DNA of 64,000 nt from JACDAL01 sp963849115 (GTDB taxonomy: Bacteria; Actinomycetota; CADDZG01; WHSQ01): contig CAWKGK010000007.1 in NCBI GenBank assembly GCA_963849115.1, positions 1 through 64,000 of the forward strand, written 5' to 3'. Shown here in pieces: positions 1 to 6,610 of this stretch. The position numbers were made by a program, and so were the translations under genes. The number at the start of each line of letters is the position of its first letter. Position 1 is the first letter of the stretch. The notes below the pieces were generated by a model, which worked only from the letters and a program-made list of their open reading frames with translations, was not told the origin of the DNA and ran no database searches.

Positions 1-8
1 CGGCCGTC

Positions 9-428
9 CTACTCCGTGACCTCCTTAGGTGGCCATCTCCACGCCGTGAGGAAGATGTGCACAGTGATTGCGATCTCCGCAATCCCGAACAAGATGTAAT
101 ACACCCATCCCTCGCCGACAAGGTTGCTGATGTTCACGAGTGTGTACAGAATCGCTAGGACCAGGTTCAGGGGACGGTTCACCCTTGCCGGCAGGAGCAA
201 CGACAGGACGATCATGACCGCAGGGATGATCACTATCAAAGACGCGAGCACCAGAGTCGCCTGAGACACCTCGAGCGGACCCATCACGCCACGCCGTATT
301 TCATCTATCTCACCGGGTCGATAAAGCGAAAGGAAGTCCGCGTAGATATAGAGGGCGATCAGCGCGATCCACGCTGCTGCCAGCTTGAGCTGAGGGTCTA
401 CTCTTCTGTTCTCGAATTCCGTTCCCAT
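9..428 (-). CDS. DUF6326-like integral membrane protein
   Basis: A 139-residue protein with four hydrophobic stretches, near residues 15-33, 55-78, 85-103 and 108-128, so it should be a small polytopic membrane protein. The segment around residues 30-60 (YADFLSLYRPGEIDEI, then MGP) matches what I recall of DUF6326 proteins, a family of unknown function. The ATG is the only good start seen. The gene ends nine bases from the window edge and its upstream neighbour runs the same way. No function is proposed beyond the family match, which is from memory. Confidence 0.75.
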   Translation of the reverse strand: MGTEFENRRVDPQLKLAAAWIALIALYIYADFLSLYRPGEIDEIRRGVMGPLEVSQATLVLASLIVIIPAVMIVLSLLLPARVNRPLNLVLAILYTLVNISNLVGEGWVYYILFGIAEIAITVHIFLTAWRWPPKEVTE

Positions 429-494
429 CGTGTTTACCCGTCGGGCTGGGACAGGGGGGCTCTAGGCGTCCTCGTTGGTGGCTTCGTCGGTCGG

Positions 495-1052
495 CTAGGC
501 GGGCGCGTAGACGAGGTTCAGGACACCCGTCTTGAACGTCTCGGACTTCATCAATGTAAGAGGGATCGGGGATTCGCCTTCGTCGAACAGCTTCAGCCCC
601 TTGCGGACGGCGATCGGGTGCACCAATAGATGCAGCTCGTCCAGCAGCCCTGCCGCGAGCAGTTGGCGCACGACGGAGATCGAGCCGCTCAGGGCGATGT
701 TCGAGTCGCTCGGCTCATTCTTCAACGCAGTGACGGCCTCGACGAAGTCGCCCTTTAATTGTTCGGAGTTCCTCCATGTGAACTTCAGCTGCTGGTTCGA
801 CACGACGATCTTGCGTGCGTCGCCGAGCTTCTTGGCAAACACGGCGTCTTCTTCGCCGGCTGATTCCCGCCCCGGCCACGCCCCAGCGAAGCTGTCATAT
901 GTCTTGCGACCGAAGAGAACTGTATCGGCCGAGCCGAGCGATGCGTCGACGGCAGCACCCATCTCGTCGCTGAAGTACGGGAAGTGCCACTGGTCGGGCG
1001 CTTCGACGACGCCGTCGAGCGAGATGAATAGGCCTGCGATGACTTTCCTCAT
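495..1052 (-). CDS. Dihydrofolate reductase family protein (RibD C-terminal fold)
   Basis: A 185-residue soluble protein opening with the typical beta strand MRKVIAGLFISLDGVVEAP, followed by GSADTVLFGRKTYDSF and IALSGSISVVRQLL, the pattern of DHFR/RibD-C domain proteins that bind NADPH. The ATG at 1052 was chosen because a purine-rich AGGGGAG site lies about 5 nt upstream. An in-frame start at 1163 would add 37 residues unlike the family. Family members of this YyaP/YyaJ type have no firm substrate, so only an NADPH-dependent reductase role is inferred. Confidence 0.85.
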   Translation of the reverse strand: MRKVIAGLFISLDGVVEAPDQWHFPYFSDEMGAAVDASLGSADTVLFGRKTYDSFAGAWPGRESAGEEDAVFAKKLGDARKIVVSNQQLKFTWRNSEQLKGDFVEAVTALKNEPSDSNIALSGSISVVRQLLAAGLLDELHLLVHPIAVRKGLKLFDEGESPIPLTLMKSETFKTGVLNLVYAPA

Positions 1053-1218
1053 GCTGCTCCCCTTTCCTTTCCCGATCCCACTCTGCTTTTCAACTATCAG
1101 ACTGGACAGCTCACCCAAACTATCTCTTCCGGCGGGACTTCTCAGCGGCGCCGAGGCCGACAATGAAGAAAGGGCGCGCGAAAATTCCGACGCCCCCGTC
1201 CGGGTTTAGAGGGGACGG

Positions 1219-1569
1219 TTAATCCGTGGCAAAGAACACAGCTCCCCACTCGAACCCGCACCCCGCATAGCAGGCACCGGCCATCTTGTCCCAGGTGCCG
1301 TCCAGAAGGTTCGCCTTGTGCGGGGCACTATTCATCCACGCGTCCACCATCTCGTTGCATCCGCTGCTCTTACCGACGATCGACCCCGACGTCCCTCCGA
1401 AGCAGCCAGGGAAATAGTGGTCCAGATCGCACTCGTCCCGATTCTTACGAGCTTCCTTCCGGGCACATTCCTTCAGGGCACCGGAGCTAAGGATCCGCAG
1501 TTTCGCCTTACCGTTGTCGGCCCGTCGCTGATTGATCTCGGTACATAGACAATCACCTGTGCAAGCCAT
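1219..1569 (-). CDS. CAP/SCP domain protein lacking a signal peptide
   Basis: A 116-residue protein with the C-terminal half of a CAP (CRISP/antigen 5/PR-1) domain: MVDAWMNSAPHKANLLDG followed by a GACYAGCGFEWGAVFF strand. It is cysteine rich (eight Cys), which suggests an extracytoplasmic fold, yet there is no signal peptide. An in-frame TAG four codons upstream blocks extension, and no ribosome-binding site is visible. It may be a shortened remnant of a secreted YkwD-like protein. A second, complete CAP gene occurs at 19.6 kb. Confidence 0.6.
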   Translation of the reverse strand: MACTGDCLCTEINQRRADNGKAKLRILSSGALKECARKEARKNRDECDLDHYFPGCFGGTSGSIVGKSSGCNEMVDAWMNSAPHKANLLDGTWDKMAGACYAGCGFEWGAVFFATD

Positions 1570-1859
1570 GGATAAGCTCTAACACACGATGTTCGTGCCG
1601 GTCCGGAATCCGCGTAGATCGTTTCCCTTACCTGTCAGCCCGGCCTACTCATGCCTATACCAAGCCGAACCCTGCGCGCCAGACCCACAGACCGCCTCTG
1701 CCCCGGACAGCTCCGCGGCAACCTCATACATCCCGGACGAGGCGCAAGGTTGGCGGCTGTTTCCCGGTATCCGGTCGGGACGGCTGGGCAAGTCGACGGC
1801 TTCCACGCCGCGTCCGAAAGGCATATGCCTGGGCCCGCCGGGGCCAGCGGATGGGGGTG
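1570..1859. other. 290-bp intergenic stretch
   Basis: This lies between the CAP-like gene and the DinB gene, both on the minus strand. No credible coding region, RNA gene, hairpin terminator or clear promoter was seen. The plus-strand open frames here are low-complexity, proline/arginine-rich products of GC bias. Confidence 0.4.
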
Positions 1860-2432
1860 TCAGCCCGGGGGGTCCTCCCCGGTGAGCCCGTCCACCGACT
1901 CCCGGATGAGATCGGCGTGGCCCACGTGCCGCGCGTACTCCTCTATAAGGTCGATCAGGATTCGCCGCAGGCTGGGTGACTTACCGCGGTGTTCTGGCCT
2001 ACTGTCGGCGGGGTTGATGTACCGGCCCAGCTGCTCCGGGCCGCCGTCGGCCAGCGCCTCCATGACCACGGAGCGGGAGCGAGCCACGGCGTCCTGCCAG
2101 AGCGTCCGGAGCTGTTCGGGGGTGTCCTCGGCGGCCGACTGCCAGTCCCAGTCGGGGTGGGCATCCCAGTCGATCATGTCCCACGGGGGCCCTGGGTTTC
2201 GCCCGAGCAGCAACCGGGAGAAATAGTAGTCCTCGACTAGGGCCAGGTGCTTGAGCAGCCCGCCCAGGGTGATCGACGAGGGGGCGAGCGTCGCCCTCAG
2301 GCCGTCCGCGTCAAGTCCCCCGCACTTCCACGCCAAGGTCGCGCGCTGGCGCTCCAAAGAGCCCAGGAGGGTTGCGGTCTCGTCGCCCGCGAGGGGAGGT
2401 TCCGGGTGATCCTGCTCCTCCAGGTCGGTCAT
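1860..2432 (-). CDS. DinB superfamily (DUF664-type) protein
   Basis: A 190-residue protein of the DinB four-helix fold. It begins LLGSLERQRATLAWKCGGL, has the conserved LGGLLKHLALVEDYYF (His in the metal-binding position), and ends with the second metal motif IEEYARHVGHADLIRES. These His residues are those that bind a divalent metal in DinB/YfiT/mycothiol-dependent enzymes. In actinobacteria such proteins often use mycothiol as cofactor, but the substrate cannot be read here. Single gene, apparently monocistronic. Confidence 0.85.
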   Translation of the reverse strand: MTDLEEQDHPEPPLAGDETATLLGSLERQRATLAWKCGGLDADGLRATLAPSSITLGGLLKHLALVEDYYFSRLLLGRNPGPPWDMIDWDAHPDWDWQSAAEDTPEQLRTLWQDAVARSRSVVMEALADGGPEQLGRYINPADSRPEHRGKSPSLRRILIDLIEEYARHVGHADLIRESVDGLTGEDPPG

Positions 2433-2534
2433 GGAGGGGAGTCTAAAGGCCGGGCTACCGCTGCGTCAGGGGCTCAGAACGACTTCTAGAAGCCGAGGCG
2501 AGCCCGGTGTGCCGGCTTCGTCGCCGGCGGCCTC

Positions 2535-2555
2535 TATTCCGAGCTGCTCGGAATA
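2535..2555. promoter_or_regulatory. 9-bp perfect inverted repeat, candidate operator
   Basis: The arms TATTCCGAG and CTCGGAATA flank a 3-nt centre. It sits in the intergenic region between a DinB-like gene and the PotD-like gene. It could be a repressor site or a short RNA hairpin. No U-rich tail follows, so a terminator is less likely. Confidence 0.4.
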
Positions 2556-2721
2556 CCGATCGTTGAGCATCGGCACATGCTCGACACTACCTATAGTCAC
2601 CGTAAACCTACTTAGGGTTGCACATCGCTCAGCACGTTTCGACTACGAAGCATGCCTCCCCGGCCCCCGTTTTTGCCCGACCCTCTGGCCAATCATCACG
2701 AAACTTGTCATCCTGTAAGGA

Positions 2722-2747
2722 ACTGCCTGTGGGGACTGCCTGTGGGG
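2722..2747 (+). repeat. 13-bp tandem duplication in the 5' leader
   Basis: ACTGCCTGTGGGG occurs twice in immediate succession. It ends ten bases before the Shine-Dalgarno sequence of the PotD-like gene. It may have arisen by slippage, and copy number could alter translation. Confidence 0.6.
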
Positions 2748-2756
2748 GCCGCTTCT

Positions 2757-2764
2757 AGGAGGAG
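2757..2764 (+). promoter_or_regulatory. Ribosome-binding site that selects a TTG start at 2769
   Basis: AGGAGGAG lies 6 nt (counted from AGGAGG) before a TTG at 2769 that is in frame with the PotD-like gene. The next ATG (2784) is about 21 nt away, too far for efficient initiation, so TTG is preferred. Confidence 0.6.
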
Positions 2765-2768
2765 AGCT

Positions 2769-4022
2769 TTGCAGCACCGCAATATGTCTGGTTTCTGGCG
2801 ACGGGATCTCAGTCGCCGAGACTTCCTTCGCAAGTCCGCGGCCATGTCGATGGCCCTCTCGGGCACGGCCGCCATCCTGGGAGCGTGCTCCACCTCGGCT
2901 GTGACGGCCAGAAAAGACGATTTGAAGTTAGCCCGCCCTGAATCTCCGGTTACGCTGCCGATTCATTCCGACAATCCCCCTCTGGAGGATGGTCTCGAGC
3001 CCGAACCGGGTGCGACTCTCAGGATCTACAACTGGGAGGAGTATATGTGGCCGCGGGTCGTCGACGACTTCGCCGCCAAGTACGACGTCAAAGTCGAGAT
3101 CACGAACTTCAGCGACATGGACGATGCTCTGGCAACACTCCGGTCGGGGAACAGCTTCGACGTCTTCTTTCATCGGACGGACGTCATCAGCAGACTGGTT
3201 GCAGACAAGCTATTGCAACCCTTGAACCACAACTATATCCCCAACTTGAGCACGGACGTCTGGCCCGTTTACCGGAACCCTTTCTATGATCAAGGGGCCC
3301 GTTACGGGGTTCCCTATACCGTCTACACGACGGGGATCGTTTGGCGTACGGACCGCGTCGACGAGGACTTTGCGGCTCGCTCCAATCCCTACGAGATCTT
3401 CTGGGACCCCCATTACAGGGGGCGGATCCACTTGCTCGACGACTATCGTGAAACGATCAGCATGGTGCTACTGAAGAACGGAATCACCGACCTCAACACC
3501 AGCGACCCAGCAGCGCTCGCGATGGTGGCCGATGACCTCGACGCTCTGGCCTCTAATGTCGGAGCTCTGGATATTGATGCTTATAAGGACGTACCGTCGG
3601 GAGAAGCCTGGATTCATCACGCCTGGTCGGGTGACGCCATCGCCTCGCAGTACTACTTTCCAAAGGGAGAGGACCCGAGCGTGATGCGCTACTGGTTCCC
3701 ACCAGACGGAGGTGGGGCGGTGGCCAACGACTGCATGGGGGTGCTTCGCAACGCCAGGAGCCCGGTGCTGGCACACCACTTCATCAACTATTTGCTCGAC
3801 AACGACGTGGCGACCCGGAACTTTAGCTGGAACGGGTATCAGCCACCCCAAGTCAAGCTGAAGCCTTCGGGAATGGTGACGGCCGGCTACGTTCCGGCCC
3901 AGCTGGGGAACACCATCACGACCAGAAGTTCCTTCAACAGAGGCTTCATGGAGATGGAATTGAGCCCCGATGCGGACAATCGCTGGCACCGCGTATGGGA
4001 GGAGTTCAAGACGAGTGTCTAA
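2769..4022 (+). CDS. PotD-like polyamine/solute-binding lipoprotein (Tat signal)
   Basis: A 417-residue extracytoplasmic binding protein. Near the N-terminus it has a twin-arginine motif SRRDFLRK, a hydrophobic stretch and a lipobox ILGAC, so it is probably Tat-exported and lipid anchored. The mature part carries LRIYNWEEYMWPRVVDDF and later AWSGDAIASQYYF, as in spermidine/putrescine-binding PotD/PotF. No potA, potB or potC homologue is adjacent. Instead the next gene overlaps it by 8 nt, so this may be an orphan receptor or sensor working with that membrane protein. Ligand identity is inferred from family only. Confidence 0.85.
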   Translation: MQHRNMSGFWRRDLSRRDFLRKSAAMSMALSGTAAILGACSTSAVTARKDDLKLARPESPVTLPIHSDNPPLEDGLEPEPGATLRIYNWEEYMWPRVVDDFAAKYDVKVEITNFSDMDDALATLRSGNSFDVFFHRTDVISRLVADKLLQPLNHNYIPNLSTDVWPVYRNPFYDQGARYGVPYTVYTTGIVWRTDRVDEDFAARSNPYEIFWDPHYRGRIHLLDDYRETISMVLLKNGITDLNTSDPAALAMVADDLDALASNVGALDIDAYKDVPSGEAWIHHAWSGDAIASQYYFPKGEDPSVMRYWFPPDGGGAVANDCMGVLRNARSPVLAHHFINYLLDNDVATRNFSWNGYQPPQVKLKPSGMVTAGYVPAQLGNTITTRSSFNRGFMEMELSPDADNRWHRVWEEFKTSV

Positions 4023-5118
4023 TCGAACTCATCACTTGAAGTTGTGCTCGATCACGTTGCTCATCCTGAGCCTGTTTGTGATGATCGCACCCAATAGGGC
4101 GGCTGCGCAGACCCCGACGTTGGTCGTCGAAACCGTTCCCCCCATCGAAGGGATCAAGTTTCGCCTTGGTGGCGAGACCTTCGTAACCGATGAAAGTGGC
4201 GTAGCGAAGATAATGCCGAAGGCCCCGAGCGCCTCCAGGTTGATCGTCGACGAGCACTCATTGATCGGTGATTCTCAGCGCGTGGAGTTCGTTGCCTGGT
4301 CGGACGGCGTCGGGACTGCGGATCATGCCGTCGACTTTCGGGAGCCCTCTCGGCTTCAGGTTGGTTTCAATATCGACTATCTGGTCAAGGAGCGCTTTCG
4401 CAGTTCGAACGGCGACATCCTCGGCTCAGAAAGCATCGATTCGTTCACCATCGTTGATGACACCAACGACTCCACCACCTTTCGAGGAAGCTCTAGCGGA
4501 CTGGCTGGGCCAACCGCACTGTCGTGGCAGCGGTTTCCTCCCGGCACACGATGGCTGCGGGCCGTGCGTACCCTCCGCGAGGGTGAAACTCTGAAAGCGG
4601 AGACCGTTTCTTATAGCGTTCGGTCGGTCACGGTGGAAGGAAAACGCGCGACTGCTTCCTCCGACCCTTTCGTTCCCTCTGTGGACGCAGAGTGGACGAT
4701 CACAGTGGACGCTTCGAGGAATCCGATTAGCCAGATCGCTGCGGTGGTGCTCGTGGCGATCCTGTTCTTGATCGGCGGCTTCGTCATCTTGATGCGAGTG
4801 CGAGGCGGCTCGAAGACGGCCGGCGCAGGTAGTGTAGCCCCCTTCCGAAGGCTCGTCCCTGAAAGAAATGCTCGGAGTCAACCTCCAGCCAGGGTGTACG
4901 TCCGAGTCAAGTTGGATAACGGCCGAACTGTTGAGGGATGGAAGGTGAAGGTCCCCGGCGCGAAGGACTCTGAGGTCCTAAACATCAACGTTACACACGT
5001 GTTCCGGCCGGATGGGGAGGAAGCGCCACCCGGGCCACTGGACTCATTCGTGTTGTCCTCCCAGATCGTTGATCTCGAGATCCATGAAGAACAGCCTCAG
5101 GTCAGCAGCCCAACTTAA
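4015..5118 (+). CDS. Secreted, single-pass membrane protein coupled to the PotD-like gene
   Basis: A 367-residue protein with a signal peptide (hydrophobic core LCSITLLILSLFVMIAP, cleavage near AAAQ), a beta-rich external part of about 210 residues, one transmembrane helix (AAVVLVAILFLIGGFVILM) and a cytosolic tail of about 90 residues. The GTG at 4015 overlaps the upstream stop (TAA at 4020-4022) and has GGGAGGAG about ten bases before it, which argues for translational coupling. I do not recognise the family. The topology fits a receptor-like or scaffold partner for the upstream binding protein. Confidence 0.75.
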   Translation: MSNRTHHLKLCSITLLILSLFVMIAPNRAAAQTPTLVVETVPPIEGIKFRLGGETFVTDESGVAKIMPKAPSASRLIVDEHSLIGDSQRVEFVAWSDGVGTADHAVDFREPSRLQVGFNIDYLVKERFRSSNGDILGSESIDSFTIVDDTNDSTTFRGSSSGLAGPTALSWQRFPPGTRWLRAVRTLREGETLKAETVSYSVRSVTVEGKRATASSDPFVPSVDAEWTITVDASRNPISQIAAVVLVAILFLIGGFVILMRVRGGSKTAGAGSVAPFRRLVPERNARSQPPARVYVRVKLDNGRTVEGWKVKVPGAKDSEVLNINVTHVFRPDGEEAPPGPLDSFVLSSQIVDLEIHEEQPQVSSPT

Positions 5119-5259
5119 GGCGCAGGGACTTTCCGAAACCTGGCCGGGGGTTGCGACAGTACTGAGGGCCGCTCGATGAAAAAAGAAGTCATCGATAGAT
5201 GGCGTTTGTCCGTCCCGTTGTCGTCTCGAGCCCGGGAGAGTTCGTGCTTCGACCAGTTA

Positions 5260-5679
5260 TCACCCCGGCTCGCCTTGTCCGACCTCCTGCAGGACGAAGC
5301 CGTTGCCGTCGGGGTCCTTGAAGTCGGCGAACGAAGCGTAGTTGGCCCGCTCTGGATCCGGGCCCGGCACCCACTCGCGGGACTCTAGATGCCGGACTTC
5401 GTCTACTGCAACTCCGCGCTCGACGAGCTCGGCGCGAGAGGCAAGTATGTCGGAGACGATCAAGAACAGGCCCTGGACGGAGCCCGGCGTCGCTTCCGTG
5501 ATTCCCTTCCCGATGCCGATTGAGCAGGCCGAGCCCGGCGGGGTCAGCTGGACGACTCGGAAATCATCTCCGAAGCTCATGTCGACATCCAAATTGAAGC
5601 CGGCATTTTTCACATAGAAGTCCTTCGCGCGGTCCACGTTCGTGACCGGAATCACTACGAGTTCGAGCTTCAAATCCAT
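5260..5679 (-). CDS. VOC family (glyoxalase/bleomycin-resistance fold) protein
   Basis: A 139-residue single VOC domain beginning LELVVIPVTNVDRAKDFYVKNAGF and ending FADFKDPDGNGFVLQEV, the two hallmark beta-alpha-beta modules. The GRP-type metal ligands are not all certain (Glu in VLQE is present). Members include dioxygenases, isomerases and antibiotic-binding proteins, and the sequence does not discriminate between them. A good AGGAGG-type site precedes the ATG. Confidence 0.85.
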   Translation of the reverse strand: MDLKLELVVIPVTNVDRAKDFYVKNAGFNLDVDMSFGDDFRVVQLTPPGSACSIGIGKGITEATPGSVQGLFLIVSDILASRAELVERGVAVDEVRHLESREWVPGPDPERANYASFADFKDPDGNGFVLQEVGQGEPG

Positions 5680-5952
5680 GATGCAGCCTCCTTGGTAGTA
5701 GCTAGTACCGTGTCACCTGAGCACAAGCCCGCTGGTCACGTTTCGTCATCGTCCCGGTGATGCCCGCGGCGCGCTGTGTCATTCCCCACCCGATGCTAGT
5801 CGGCGTGAGCCTGGAGAGGGTGGCGCAAAGCGAACCGTGGGCATCTAACGACCAAACATTGTGGGTAAGCGCGGACCGTGTCCATTTGCCACCTAGGATC
5901 CTCGCGCCACGACTCGGCGCCAGCGTCCGGGAGCTGCTTCCCGAAGGTCGCG

Positions 5953-6354
5953 TCACTCAAGCTGTCGACGGAGCCCGTCGAGATCGCCCAGGACCCACAC
6001 GCTGACCAGCCGTTGGCCGTCCGCGACGAAGAAGGCGGCACCGGCGTACTCAAAGCGGCGTTGTGTGGCCGGCAAGTCAAGCAGCGGGCCGGTATGAGTG
6101 CCTGCGTAGCGGAGCCGTGCAGCGGCTCGTTGACCTTCGCAGACCAAAGCGACGACTTCGTTGTGAAAGTCAGCCGAGCCCGCTCGGATGGAGTCACGAT
6201 ACGAGCGCCATTCACTTCGGCCGGTAGTTCGCCGTCCGAGCGACCCGCGGAAGTCGAACGCTGCGTCAAGAGTGTCGTCGACCAGGGCGTCGTTCCACCT
6301 GTTCCACAACTCTTCGTAGAAGGTCTCGATCAGACTTGCGATGAGAAAGGGCAT
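5953..6354 (-). CDS. SnoaL-like / NTF2-fold protein (ester cyclase-like)
   Basis: A 133-residue NTF2-like cone fold: an N-terminal helix ETFYEELWNRWND, then AFDFRGSLG, a helix with EWRSYRDSIRAGSADFHNEV, and closing strands with FEYAGAAFFVADGQRLVSVWVLGDLDGLRRQL. This matches SnoaL-like polyketide cyclase or ester cyclase domains. No partner enzymes are nearby, so the function is open. A start within the overlap with longer frames was avoided because they lack family similarity. Confidence 0.75.
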   Translation of the reverse strand: MPFLIASLIETFYEELWNRWNDALVDDTLDAAFDFRGSLGRRTTGRSEWRSYRDSIRAGSADFHNEVVALVCEGQRAAARLRYAGTHTGPLLDLPATQRRFEYAGAAFFVADGQRLVSVWVLGDLDGLRRQLE

Positions 6355-6577
6355 ATGCGCAGATTATCCTCGACCCACCCTTCGATCATCGACAGCGACC
6401 TCACATCGTCTCCCTGGTTAGCCCGTGGATGCGCGAAGGAGCTGGCGATCCGGCGTCTGGGCGCCAATCGGGCGTCATCGCGACCCTGGGCCCCTCGGCG
6501 AACGCCCCTGCATCGTCGAACACGACCTCATCAAACCCAGCGGCTAAGTGAGGGCGGCTATGATGCTGCGACTACTG

Positions 6578-6607
6578 AGGCTTAAGCCTGAGACTGGAGA
6601 CTTCTCC
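6578..6607 (+). promoter_or_regulatory. Two palindromes over the ribosome-binding site of the cyclase/ATPase gene
   Basis: AGGCTTAAGCCT (6578-6589) is a perfect 12-bp palindrome. GGAGACTTCTCC (6596-6607) pairs the likely Shine-Dalgarno GGAGA with TCTCC directly before the ATG at 6611. The first could be an operator. The second could sequester the ribosome-binding site in RNA. Confidence 0.4.
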
Positions 6608-6610
6608 TAA

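Larger units (their letters stand above)
2433..2768. other. Divergent 336-bp intergenic region with hairpins and a tandem duplication
   Basis: No gene was seen. It contains a perfect 9-bp inverted repeat at 2535-2555, a weaker dyad at about 2564-2586, and a 13-bp perfect tandem duplication at 2722-2747 directly before the ribosome-binding site of the downstream lipoprotein gene. It must contain promoters for the divergent genes on both sides. Confidence 0.5.

Noticed and set aside
5702..5952. Possible short gene between the VOC and SnoaL-like genes
   Set aside because: The longest frame (84 residues on the minus strand) has no ribosome-binding site or known motif and overlaps the SnoaL-like gene.
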